This document shows, piece by piece, positions 14,496-21,398 of a stretch of DNA of 43,102 nt. The translations under genes and the position numbers were made by a program. The first letter of the stretch is position 1, and each line of letters begins with the position of its first letter. The DNA comes from a virus. Location: positions 1 through 43,102 of the IMG/VR virus record IMGVR_UViG_3300045935_000032. One strand, 5' to 3'. Under the pieces are notes generated by a model. The model was not told where the DNA came from. It did no database searches and saw only the letters and a program-made list of their open reading frames with translations.

Positions 14496-14859
14496 TCGGC
14501 ACCTTGACGATCAAAGTCGGCGGAGCCGTCTTGCAATGCGGACACTGGCTCGGCCACGCAGCTGCGTGAGCAACTGTGACCGGCTGGCCGCACTGCTGGC
14601 AGGTGTAGGTCATCGAGGTCATGGCTCCTCCTTCGGTTCGCAGACATTCGATCTCAGCCTCTAGCGCCGCTATGTGCCGTGCCTGTAGCTGCTCAAGCGC
14701 AGAGAACGGCGCCGGAGAAGCGGCAGCAGACTCGCGGAGAGGCCCGACGACGCCCTGGCACTCCGGGCACTCGTCGCTCTGGCCTGTCTCCGGCGTTGCT
14801 CCGCAGCGAGTACAGGCTTCGTGACCCTGCGCGGCAGAGCGTGCGTCCGGGGCGCTCAC
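14488..14859 (-). CDS. Zinc-ribbon coiled-coil protein, probable two-cistron fusion (123 aa)
   Basis: GTG at 14859 (GTGA overlap). The N-terminal part has the motif (PDARSAAQGHEACTRC) and a zinc ribbon CTRC...CPEC, then a coiled coil ALEQLQARHIAALEAEIE. An internal ATG with a strong AAGGAGGAG site starts a second zinc ribbon (CQQCGQP...CPHCKT). It could be one protein or two overlapping in-frame products. Probable nucleic-acid or protein binding. Confidence 0.65.
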   Translation of the reverse strand: MSAPDARSAAQGHEACTRCGATPETGQSDECPECQGVVGPLRESAAASPAPFSALEQLQARHIAALEAEIECLRTEGGAMTSMTYTCQQCGQPVTVAHAAAWPSQCPHCKTAPPTLIVKVPNG

Positions 14860-15239
14860 GATGCAGCCTTCCGTCCGCGACCCATCATCACGTCGTCGCA
14901 CAAGCGACAAACGTCAGGCTGACGAGGCCAGTTCTCCACCTCGGTCTCGGCCCAGGAGGCTCGGATTGCAGTCCCGCAGATAGCCAGCCCTGGCGAAGCA
15001 ACGACATGAACGAGGCCCATGTTCGAGCGGACGTAGCGCAACGACGGAGTCGCGGCAGACGAGCTATGCGGGTCGGACGTTGACATCCCATCCCCCTCCG
15101 TGTCGATGCCTCGGTCGCGCAGGAAGCGCAACACGGCCTGCTTGTAGGTGTCGCACTCGCAGCACCGCCGCCCATCCGGCAGCGGATACAGGCAGGGAGC
15201 CTTCGCGGAAACCGGGCCTTCCACCCGTTCCGCGTCCAT
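14856..15239 (-). CDS. Cys-rich protein with internal SAA motif (127 aa)
   Basis: ATGA overlap at 15239. The first 50 residues hold a Cys cluster (PCLYPLPDGRRCCECDTYKQ). Then follow an internal ATG with GGAGGGGG upstream (near 15087) and the motif (HSSSAATPSLRYV). The C-terminal half carries ICGTAIRASW and DVCRLCDDVMM. The motif in the middle suggests two ancestral cassettes fused in frame after loss of a stop. Function unknown. Confidence 0.65.
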   Translation of the reverse strand: MDAERVEGPVSAKAPCLYPLPDGRRCCECDTYKQAVLRFLRDRGIDTEGDGMSTSDPHSSSAATPSLRYVRSNMGLVHVVASPGLAICGTAIRASWAETEVENWPRQPDVCRLCDDVMMGRGRKAAS

Positions 15240-15616
15240 CAGAGCACCGCGCCCGTCTCAGGATCACGGTCAAGGTAGACCTCGGGCACATGGTCGTCAC
15301 GGACGAACGCGATCCACGTCGCGTCCTCCGGCTCGATCCATCCCAGATAACCGGCCTCAGTGTTCTCGTACCGGCCGACCTTGATGTTCTGCATGGCGCT
15401 CACCTCCTCTCGCGCGTCGATGGTGTGCGCCGAGTCCGTACATGACTCCCCACACGGAGCCGCCCTGGCTGCCGTCTCGGCGCTGCCAGGAACCATGAGG
15501 CGTCGCACGTACTCCTCGGACGTGATTTCGTGCCGCAGGAGCGCGAGATAGTCGTCGGACGGGCCGACCTTCATCGAGCCACGCGACGGAGTTGCGGCAG
15601 AGGAGTCTGATGTCAC
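15239..15616 (-). CDS. SAA-motif gene (125 aa)
   Basis: GTG at 15616 shares GTGA with the ORF before it. It starts MTSDSSAATPSRGSMKVGPS, then DDYLALLRHEITSEEYVRRL. An internal ATG with AGGAGG (near 15394) would give a 51-residue product MQNIKVGRYENTEAGYLGWI. The second half looks like a small folded domain. Two products are possible. Confidence 0.6.
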   Translation of the reverse strand: MTSDSSAATPSRGSMKVGPSDDYLALLRHEITSEEYVRRLMVPGSAETAARAAPCGESCTDSAHTIDAREEVSAMQNIKVGRYENTEAGYLGWIEPEDATWIAFVRDDHVPEVYLDRDPETGAVL

Positions 15617-15690
15617 CGGATCAGTCCTGGAAGCTCGCAACGGAACCAGTAGTGCGGGTGATGCAGGATGAGCCAGATATGGCGCTTCAT
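15613..15690 (-). CDS. Micro-protein (25 aa)
   Basis: An aromatic/His-rich peptide (MKRHIWLILHHPHYWFRCEL) joined by ATGA upstream and GTGA downstream. Overlaps on both sides are the main support. Confidence 0.45.
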   Translation of the reverse strand: MKRHIWLILHHPHYWFRCELPGLIR

Positions 15691-15776
15691 CGAACTACTC
15701 CCTCCCGTTTGCTGACGGTCAGCCACGCGGCCTCAACTCCTCGGCCCGCCTCGCGCGGGTATGCGGCACTAGACAC
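15687..15776 (-). CDS. SAA-motif leader peptide (29 aa)
   Basis: GTG within the TAG stop of the upstream gene; starts MSSAAYPREAGRGVEAAWLT and ends at the ATG of the next ORF (ATGA). The motif is carried here in a stand-alone short ORF, consistent with a leader or relay peptide. Confidence 0.45.
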   Translation of the reverse strand: MSSAAYPREAGRGVEAAWLTVSKREGVVR

Positions 15777-15975
15777 GCGGCGCCTTCACTTCCGCCTCAT
15801 CCAGCGCCTCAAGCGCGTCGAGCAACTCCGACAACGCAAGGTTCTCTCCGTTCTCTGATAGGTCACGCGGAACCCCGTGCTCGCCGGAAGTGACGACCCA
15901 CTTCAAGTAGACGCGCCTCCACTCGCGGGCAACCTCGATGACCCGATCCTGCGCGGCAGGATGCTCGGCGCTCAT
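15769..15975 (-). CDS. SAA-motif helical protein (68 aa)
   Basis: ATGA overlap at 15975. It starts MSAEHPAAQDRVIEVAREWR and ends in an acidic helix (LSELLDALEALDEAEVKAP). The motif appears as PAAQ. Probably helical and dimer-forming; role unknown. Confidence 0.65.
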   Translation of the reverse strand: MSAEHPAAQDRVIEVAREWRRVYLKWVVTSGEHGVPRDLSENGENLALSELLDALEALDEAEVKAPRV

Positions 15976-16235
15976 CGCTTCACCCGGATTCCGACGATTC
16001 GACCGTCCATCGCCTTCACGCACAAGGCCGGGTCGTCGCCGCTGTAGTGCGCCAGGACGACGCCGACGTTCTCGGAGGCGAGCTGCATCGCGCTCTCCGC
16101 CTCCTGCGCGAAGGCGTCGTCGGTCAGCTCCTCGCCGAGTGCGTCAAACGCCTCGGGAATGTCCGCGAGGAGGTAGTAGTCCGGCAGCTCGATCTCCACG
16201 ATGAGCCGCGGCACCATATGAGCGGCAGACTTCAC
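15972..16235 (-). CDS. SAA-motif protein (87 aa)
   Basis: GTG at 16235 within the end of the Ala-rich gene. Starts MKSAAHMVPRLIVEIELPDY, then YYLLADIPEAFDALGEE, ending DGRIVGIRVKR. Predicted alpha/beta. Function unknown. Confidence 0.65.
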   Translation of the reverse strand: MKSAAHMVPRLIVEIELPDYYLLADIPEAFDALGEELTDDAFAQEAESAMQLASENVGVVLAHYSGDDPALCVKAMDGRIVGIRVKR

Positions 16236-17122
16236 TTCGCCTCGATCATCCGCTCGACCAAGAGCAGCGCCGAGGCCTGGAGCTGCTTAACGGTTGGCTC
16301 TAGTGCGGCCCAGGCTGCGGCCCTGGCTGCGGCCCTGGCTGCGGCCCAGGCTGCGTCCCAGGCTGCGTCCCCGCCTGCGGCCCAGGCTGCGGCCCCGCCT
16401 GCGGCCCTGGCTGCGGCCCAGGCTGCGTCCCCGGCTGCGGCCCAGGCTGCGGCCCTGGCTGCGGCCCAGGCTGCGGCCCCGGCTGCGTCCCCGGCTGCGG
16501 CCCCGGCTGCGGCCCCGGCTGCGTCCCCGGCTGCGGCCCCGGCTGCGGCCCCGGCTGCGGCCCCGGCTGCGGCCCCGGCTGCGTCCCCGGCTGCGGCCCA
16601 GGCTGCGGCCCCGGCTGCGGCCCTGGCTGCGGCCCAGGCTGCGTCCCTGGCTGCGTCCCCGCCTGCGGCCCAGGCTGCGGCCCTGGCTGCGGCCAACTTC
16701 GGCTGAGCCTTCTCAGCCCGCTTCGTCGTGGTCAGCGCCGCCAGCCCTTCCAGCGTCTCGGCTTGCTCGGTCAGACCGGCGAGTCGCAGAAACGCAGGAG
16801 CGCACTCTCGGGCGAGCCAGTCAGTCGCCATCCACGCCCGCTTCTTCTCGATCTTCGCCGACGCCTTCGTACCTACCAGTCGCGGGATCAGAGGCTTCAA
16901 CATCTGCCTGTCCTCATCGGAGAGCGCGTCGTTCCAAGAGCGCAGGAACGCACCCAGGACAGGAGACGCGCACTCGGGATGATCCGACCAAGGCTCCCCA
17001 GCCACATACGCGACCGCCTCCATCACGCAGGCGTGAACCAGACCGTTGTCCGGTGGCTTGTGACCACCCGATTCGAGTACGAGCGGTTCCAGGTACGGCA
17101 GGCGTTCTTCAAGGACGCTCAC
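16232..17122 (-). CDS. Ala/Trp-rich repeat protein
   Basis: A 296-residue protein. The first 150 residues are a folded domain: MSVLEERLPYLEPLVLESGG, HACVMEAVAYVAGEPWSDHP and LGAFLRSWNDALSDEDRQML. This N-terminal pattern is familiar from many actinophage proteins of unknown function. Residues about 152-272 are almost only Ala with Trp, Gly, Arg and Asp (AAWAAARAAAWAAAGDAA-like), encoded by degenerate GC-rich units. The C-terminus returns to ordinary sequence (VKQLQASALLLVERMIEAK). GTG start with GAGGAGA. Confidence 0.75.
   Translation of the reverse strand: MSVLEERLPYLEPLVLESGGHKPPDNGLVHACVMEAVAYVAGEPWSDHPECASPVLGAFLRSWNDALSDEDRQMLKPLIPRLVGTKASAKIEKKRAWMATDWLARECAPAFLRLAGLTEQAETLEGLAALTTTKRAEKAQPKLAAARAAAWAAGGDAARDAAWAAARAAAGAAAWAAAGDAAGAAAGAAAGAAAGAAAGDAAGAAAGAAAGDAAGAAAWAAARAAAWAAAGDAAWAAARAAGGAAAWAAGGDAAWDAAWAAARAAARAAAWAALEPTVKQLQASALLLVERMIEAK
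16311..16694. repeat. GC-rich tandem array inside the Ala-rich gene
   Basis: About 380 bp made of 6-bp-periodic units (plus strand CTGCGG with CCCCGG, CCCAGG, CCCTGG or CGTCCC) encoding Ala-Ala-X repeats. Such arrays can change length by slippage. Confidence 0.85.
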
Positions 17123-17172
17123 AGCGTCGTCTCCTCTCGTTCGGTAGTAGCGGCACTCGATTCGTTACCCAC
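17119..17172 (-). CDS. SAA-motif leader peptide (17 aa)
   Basis: GTG start inside the end of the upstream gene. The peptide MGNESSAATTEREETTL ends at TGA, which overlaps the GTG of the Ala-rich gene. It spans exactly one inter-gene junction and includes that gene's Shine-Dalgarno, so translation through it could couple the two. Confidence 0.45.
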   Translation of the reverse strand: MGNESSAATTEREETTL

Positions 17173-17383
17173 GGCGCTCTAGCTCCTGCCGCAGATACAG
17201 GCACAGGTCGAGCGCTTCCTCGTAAGCGAACCGCAGCGCGTCGTTCTCACTCTCGACCGCCAGCGGCGAGCCGTAGCTGCGGACGCCGACCTCGATCCGC
17301 TCACGAAGGTCAGCGATCACGAGCGGCAGCACCTCGCGTCGTGCCGTATGCGCGGCAGAGCGTGCTTCTTGGTCAGCGTTCAC
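17165..17383 (-). CDS. SAA-motif helical protein (72 aa)
   Basis: GTG at 17383. Starts MNADQEARSAAHTARREVLP and continues with VIADLRERIEVGVRSYG and a helical end (EEALDLCLYLRQELERRG). It overlaps the upstream gene by 11 bases. Function unknown. Confidence 0.65.
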   Translation of the reverse strand: MNADQEARSAAHTARREVLPLVIADLRERIEVGVRSYGSPLAVESENDALRFAYEEALDLCLYLRQELERRG

Positions 17384-17801
17384 GACTCAGCACCGCCTTG
17401 ACCGCAGCCTCTGTCTCCTCGGTCACGTCCCGCTCGACGCCAACCGACTCGGCCACATGGCCGACGATCATGTAGACCTCCTCCTCCGTGAACACGGGCG
17501 TCTCCGTCTCGACCGGATCGTCCGCCGTAACGCTTGCGCTCATCGTGTTGCTCGGAGCGTTGCGCCACTTGGAGAGCAAATCCCACACCGCCGAATCCTG
17601 CGGCACGATGATCGACTGATCGCGGAGCACGCGGGCAAGATCATTGGGCAGTCCGGCCGCCGGATCGCCCTCCGGCTTTGGCTGCACGGACGACCTTGGT
17701 CCTGGGCGAAGCCAGTAGCGAAGCCGCTGCCACCGCCCACGCAAGCCAGAAGGCCAAGGCGGCGGCGCAGTCGCGGCAGAAGGGTCAGGCGACTTCGGCA
17801 A
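17373..17801 (-). CDS. SAA-motif protein (142 aa)
   Basis: The TTG at 17801 has GGAG six bases upstream and gives MPKSPDPSAATAPPPWPSGL. A basic Arg/Trp-rich region follows, then a folded C-terminus with VLRDQSIIVPQDSAVWDLLS and FTEEEVYMIVGHVAESVGVE. It overlaps the upstream gene by 17 bases. Function unknown. Confidence 0.6.
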   Translation of the reverse strand: MPKSPDPSAATAPPPWPSGLRGRWQRLRYWLRPGPRSSVQPKPEGDPAAGLPNDLARVLRDQSIIVPQDSAVWDLLSKWRNAPSNTMSASVTADDPVETETPVFTEEEVYMIVGHVAESVGVERDVTEETEAAVKAVLSRER

Positions 17802-18162
17802 CGGGTTCTCCCATGATCCGCTCGGTCGGGTACCCGGCCAGGCTCTCGCCATGCGGGTTGCGAATGTTCGACCACTCACCGTGGCTCGTGCGACCAGCGG
17901 CGATGGCCATCGCGTTCGCTAGGAACGGCAGCCACCGCTCGATCTCCTCGACGTTCGTGTCGAGGCCGAACCGGCGGTCAAGGACGAGTGAGATCAGATC
18001 TTCGTTCTCTCCAGTGACCTCGTCCTCGCTCGTGAACTTGTGAGCCTCGATGTAGGGCAGCGAGTAACCATCAACCTCGACGGCCAGCGCGTTCTGCTCG
18101 TGAAACTTCACCATCATGGTTCTCCCTTCGGTTTGTGGGGACGGAGTAGCGGCAGAATCCAT
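17785..18162 (-). CDS. SAA-motif protein (125 aa)
   Basis: ATG directly after the upstream TAG, with GGAGG eight bases before. Starts MDSAATPSPQTEGRTMMVKF. A second ATG (18117) with GGGAGA would remove the motif peptide. The body holds LISLVLDRRFGLDTNVEEIE and AGYPTERIMGEPVAEVA. Function unknown. Confidence 0.65.
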   Translation of the reverse strand: MDSAATPSPQTEGRTMMVKFHEQNALAVEVDGYSLPYIEAHKFTSEDEVTGENEDLISLVLDRRFGLDTNVEEIERWLPFLANAMAIAAGRTSHGEWSNIRNPHGESLAGYPTERIMGEPVAEVA

Positions 18163-18522
18163 CTAGCTCGCCTCCGGTTCGATCTGCCACATGAGCGCCG
18201 CGCACAGCGCCCGCACCTCGTCCGGCCCGAGCGTCGCGTTGCCGCGCACCCGACCCGCCCCGATGAGCGTGACCTGGAACGTGCCGAAGTCGATCTCGCC
18301 GCCGCCTGCCTCCATGTAGTTCGGCGGCTCCGAGTCGAACTCGAAGTGGATCGTCGCAATCGGGCCTGTCTCGTACATGTCGCCGTCCACCGTGATCTTG
18401 CCCGGCCGGTTGTGCTCCTCCGGCAGCCTGATCTCGGCGCGGCCGTACTCGTCTACCGGCGTATGAGCGGCAGCAATCTGGTCGCGATTGATCGAAGAGT
18501 CTCCGTCGTTACGAATAGTCAC
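18163..18522 (-). CDS. SAA-motif protein beside integrase (119 aa)
   Basis: GTG at 18522 shares GTGA with the integrase stop. Starts MTIRNDGDSSINRDQIAAAH (motif as IAAAHTP) and is predicted mainly beta: ITVDGDMYETGPIATIHFEF, IDFGTFQVTLIGAGRV, ending in an acidic tail. It is the first member of the cassette array. Function unknown. Confidence 0.65.
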   Translation of the reverse strand: MTIRNDGDSSINRDQIAAAHTPVDEYGRAEIRLPEEHNRPGKITVDGDMYETGPIATIHFEFDSEPPNYMEAGGGEIDFGTFQVTLIGAGRVRGNATLGPDEVRALCAALMWQIEPEAS

Positions 18523-19451
18523 TTTGGCCCCAACTCCTCCATGCGCCGACGAATATCGATCGCTTTTGTGTGAACGTAGACCCGCTGTGTCGTCCGAAAG
18601 TCCGCGTGCCTTAGCAGGAATCCGACGTCGTCCATCGCCAGGCCACGCCGGCGCCATTCAGTCGCATACGTGTGGCGCGTGACGTGCATGTTCTTGTAGG
18701 GGATGCCAGCGGCCGCGATTGAACGCTTCCACCACATGTGCATCGAGGCATCGACCAGCGGACGATCATGACAACGCTTTGGATGACCGCCGGGCCTGCA
18801 ATACCAGATGAAGTCCTCCTCATTCAGTCCCTCGAGTAGGAAATACTCAGCAAGCCTGGTGACGAGCTTGTGCTCCATCGGCACGACCCCGGCAATGCTG
18901 TTCTTCGCACCCTCGACGACGTGGAGCTCTGCGTGTTCGAGGTCGATGCGCTTTACGCGCAGGTTCCGGGCCTCGGCCTTCCGCAAGCCCGTGCCGAGCA
19001 AGAGCGCCATGAGCGTTCCGTCGGGTTCGGGCAGCGAGCAGAGGATCTTGCACTCGGCTTCGGTGAAGACCTCAACGGGCGGGTGCTGTACCTGCTTGAT
19101 GGTTGGCACATGCACCATCGGGTTGAACGGGATTCGCTTGGTGCGATACGCCCAGCTAAAGAGGTTGTGGAAGCAGGAGCGGCGTGCCTGGCGACTGGCC
19201 GGCTTGGCCTCGTCGATGATCCCGGAGATGTGCTCGTCGGTGAACTCCGAGAGCGTGAGTTCCGGCCAGCGTGCGATTAGCTTGTCTGAGGTGAGCCGGT
19301 AGCCCTTTATCGTGAGCGGACTGAACGCGCTGAGGCGCAGCCACTCAAGCCACTCATCGCGCACCTCAAGAGCGGTGGGCTCGACGGTCTTGCGGCGCCA
19401 GAACCTCACGCCGATACCCGGTGACTTTCGGTCTTTACGCCACACTGGCAC
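18519..19451 (-). CDS. int: Tyrosine recombinase (phage integrase)
   Basis: A 310-residue integrase. The SAM-like N-terminal domain (about 25-120) is followed by the catalytic domain with Arg157 (GTGLRKAEARNL), Lys183 (EGAKNSI), His256-x-x-Arg259 (HVTRH), His282 (LLRHADFRTT) and nucleophile Tyr292 (QRVYVH). All catalytic residues are present. It lacks the usual N-terminal arm-binding extension. No intergenic space is available beside it for a clear attP, which could not be identified. Confidence 0.93.
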   Translation of the reverse strand: MPVWRKDRKSPGIGVRFWRRKTVEPTALEVRDEWLEWLRLSAFSPLTIKGYRLTSDKLIARWPELTLSEFTDEHISGIIDEAKPASRQARRSCFHNLFSWAYRTKRIPFNPMVHVPTIKQVQHPPVEVFTEAECKILCSLPEPDGTLMALLLGTGLRKAEARNLRVKRIDLEHAELHVVEGAKNSIAGVVPMEHKLVTRLAEYFLLEGLNEEDFIWYCRPGGHPKRCHDRPLVDASMHMWWKRSIAAAGIPYKNMHVTRHTYATEWRRRGLAMDDVGFLLRHADFRTTQRVYVHTKAIDIRRRMEELGPK

Positions 19452-19476
19452 CCTGACGCCTTTAGCGTGCGCGTGC

Positions 19477-19731
19477 TCACGCGCTCACGCCCAAGATCGA
19501 GATGTCTGTCTCGTCGTAGTCGCCCTCGACCGTCATACCGTCACCTTTGTCAGGCGAAGGAAACTCATCGAGCAGGTAGCCGCCTTCAGAGTCGAGGAAG
19601 TCGCGCACGTAGGCTTCGTCGTCCCCGTCAAAGTCGGCGCGTTCGTTCTTGTAGTGCTCGCAGAATTCTGCGACGTCCACCGTGACGATGATGCGCTGTG
19701 TGCGCTCAACCTCAGCCGTGATCTGGCTCAC
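19477..19731 (-). CDS. Acidic hypothetical protein (84 aa)
   Basis: ATGA overlap with the VRR-NUC gene. Starts MSQITAEVERTQRIIVTVDV and is strongly acidic (ADFDGDDEAYVRDFLDSEGG). The size and charge recall DNA-mimic or anti-restriction proteins, but nothing specific supports that. Confidence 0.65.
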   Translation of the reverse strand: MSQITAEVERTQRIIVTVDVAEFCEHYKNERADFDGDDEAYVRDFLDSEGGYLLDEFPSPDKGDGMTVEGDYDETDISILGVSA

Positions 19732-20174
19732 GCGGTCGCCTCATCGGCGCGGCCGACACCAGACACCCACAACGACCCCGGCACACACATCTCCAGCTCC
19801 GACCTGAGCAGCCGACGCCCGTCCAGCGCCTTCTCGAACGTCCAGCGCTTCGAGAGGACGGTGGCGATCTCGTCAAGATCTCCTGGGCGCCACAGGTACG
19901 TTTCGACGCCGACCGCGGCGAACCCGTCCAACCATTCCTTCTGTGCAGGCGTCGGCTTGCCCTGCTCGCGCTTCAACTCGACGACGATCAGGCGGTCGCG
20001 GATGAGGACCCGGTCGGGGAACCCGGACTGGCTGCCCTTACTCCTCAGAGTGTGGTACGTGAGGGAGGGGCGCCAGCCGAGCATCGGAGCGAGCCCTTTC
20101 TGGCTACCGAACAGCATGGCGTCCCATTCGCGTTCGAGCAGGTCGTCGAGGAATGGCTGGGCGGTCGCGTTCAC
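19728..20174 (-). CDS. VRR-NUC domain nuclease
   Basis: A 148-residue PD-(D/E)XK nuclease of the VRR-NUC type: SQSGFPDRVLIRDRLIVVEL followed by KREQGKPTPAQKEWLDGF and GVETYLWRPGD. Catalytic residues are Asp in GFPDRV and Glu/Lys in VELK. Phage VRR-NUC proteins often act as structure-specific nucleases in recombination or replication. It sits in the recombination block with RecT and integrase. Confidence 0.88.
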   Translation of the reverse strand: MNATAQPFLDDLLEREWDAMLFGSQKGLAPMLGWRPSLTYHTLRSKGSQSGFPDRVLIRDRLIVVELKREQGKPTPAQKEWLDGFAAVGVETYLWRPGDLDEIATVLSKRWTFEKALDGRRLLRSELEMCVPGSLWVSGVGRADEATA

Positions 20175-20917
20175 GCGGTGACGAACTCATAGATCGTGCG
20201 TGGCTTCAGGGTGCGCGGATCCCAATAGCGACCCGGAACGGCGACCCAGCGTCCTTCGTCGGGGTTATGGCCGTTAAGCGCCTTGTTGAGCGCGAGACTC
20301 TGGCTGACCTCCTCCTGTTGTCCTACGACTTCCCAGAGTCCATCGTCGCGCTCACGCAGAACGACGTACCCGTTCCGTGAATTGGAGGGCATCTGTCTGA
20401 TTCTCCTTCCGACTGTTGGCCGCTCGAACCCAGCGGCTTCAATTGCGGCAGCCCACGACGCGAACGGCGCGCCTTGCCAACCGCTTGTGCTGCGATACAC
20501 AGACGTGCGCGGCGGGTAGCCATTGATTGGATCGGAGCGGGTCCATTCGGCTGCGATCGGTGGCCGCCCGTGCGCGCTGGCGAAACGTTGAATTGCAGCG
20601 ACAACCGAGGCGCGCGTCCATTTCATCGTGTCCTTGACGCGAGCCGCTTCGCAGCGGAGACATCGTTCGCTAGGCGGGCTCGTACCGTTGCCCTGCGATG
20701 TCCAGCCGCCGCAGTCAACACAGACGCCGCCCGCGCGTTCGTGGCTTTCACGCAGCCGTGATCCGTCCGGATCAGTAGCGAGGATAGACGACTTCTTCCA
20801 GTGGATGCCGAGCCGACCCCCGATCTCCTTGTGCGTCAAACCTTCGGCCCTGAGCGCGAGAACTTCCCGCGCGAGCGCAGCCCTGTCGGCGCGCATCCGG
20901 TCGTAATGGGAGCTCAC
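20171..20917 (-). CDS. HTH, zinc-ribbon and homing-endonuclease-associated repeat protein
   Basis: A 248-residue protein. The N-terminal HTH is EVLALRAEGLTHKEIGGRLG; the zinc ribbon is CVDCGGW...RCLRCEAA. Then comes a homing-endonuclease-associated repeat: KWTRASVVAAIQRFASAHGR and FASWAAAIEAAGF. The C-terminus (NGYVVLRERDDGLWEVVGQQ) is unassigned. No HNH catalytic motif is visible, so this may be a DNA-binding regulator or a degenerate homing nuclease. GTG overlaps the upstream stop by GTGA. Confidence 0.7.
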   Translation of the reverse strand: MSSHYDRMRADRAALAREVLALRAEGLTHKEIGGRLGIHWKKSSILATDPDGSRLRESHERAGGVCVDCGGWTSQGNGTSPPSERCLRCEAARVKDTMKWTRASVVAAIQRFASAHGRPPIAAEWTRSDPINGYPPRTSVYRSTSGWQGAPFASWAAAIEAAGFERPTVGRRIRQMPSNSRNGYVVLRERDDGLWEVVGQQEEVSQSLALNKALNGHNPDEGRWVAVPGRYWDPRTLKPRTIYEFVTA

Positions 20918-21078
20918 GCTGCGTCCTTCTTGAGTCCGGCTGATTCGTCGATGTGGCAGACGAAGATGTCCTCGAAGTCGCGGCCGGGGAGCTCAGCGAG
21001 TTGGCTGCAAGGCTTCGGGTCGTCCGGCTCCGGGTCGGGCGTGTAGGTCTGGTGGAAGATGTCCATCTGGCCGCTCAC
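20914..21078 (-). CDS. Acidic hypothetical protein (54 aa)
   Basis: GTGA overlaps at both ends. MSGQMDIFHQTYTPDPEPDD is followed by LAELPGRDFEDIFVCHIDES. The block LAELPGRDFEDIF resembles LAELPGETFEEIF in the RecT-like protein encoded at 23186-24121, a possible shared interaction motif. Function unknown. Confidence 0.6.
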   Translation of the reverse strand: MSGQMDIFHQTYTPDPEPDDPKPCSQLAELPGRDFEDIFVCHIDESAGLKKDAA

Positions 21079-21398
21079 CCCGCTGTCCTCGCGTCGTAAT
21101 CGGCGAGCAGGCGACGCTTCCGCTTGTCCGACATCTCCTGTCGCCAGTCGGGGTGACGATCACGGTAAGCGAGCACCTTCGCAAGCGCCGAGTTTCGCGG
21201 TGGATAGGCCCGTAGACCAGCCGCTTCGATCATCACGTTCCACGAGCCGAACAGACGCTTTGCGGTCGGCCAGGAGGGCAGTCCGTTGCGAGGCCCTGCC
21301 TCCTTCGTGATCGGCTGGTAGCCGTGCTTTTCGTGGAACGCGAGCACGGCTCGAATAGCCTCATCCCGCGTCCACGCACAGTTGACTGGGGCGTTCAC
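21075..21398 (-). CDS. Homing-endonuclease-associated repeat protein (107 aa)
   Basis: Contains one repeat of the HNH-associated helical type: CAWTRDEAIRAVLAFHEKHG, then LPSWPTAKRLFGSWNVMIEA. The basic C-terminus (QEMSDKRKRRLLADYDA) may bind DNA. No nuclease motif. It pairs with the longer protein two genes downstream. ATGA overlap. Confidence 0.75.
   Translation of the reverse strand: MNAPVNCAWTRDEAIRAVLAFHEKHGYQPITKEAGPRNGLPSWPTAKRLFGSWNVMIEAAGLRAYPPRNSALAKVLAYRDRHPDWRQEMSDKRKRRLLADYDARTAG

Noticed and set aside
16311-16694. CRISPR-like array
   Set aside because: Repeats are 6-bp-periodic coding units without spacers.
16294-17475. Plus-strand ORF with LRPRLRPRLRP repeats
   Set aside because: It is the complement of the Ala-rich repeat DNA; the minus-strand frame has the folded N-terminal domain and a ribosome-binding site.
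18480-19480. attP site next to the integrase
   Set aside because: Genes overlap on one side and only 25 bp are free on the other; no tRNA-like or repeated core could be seen.
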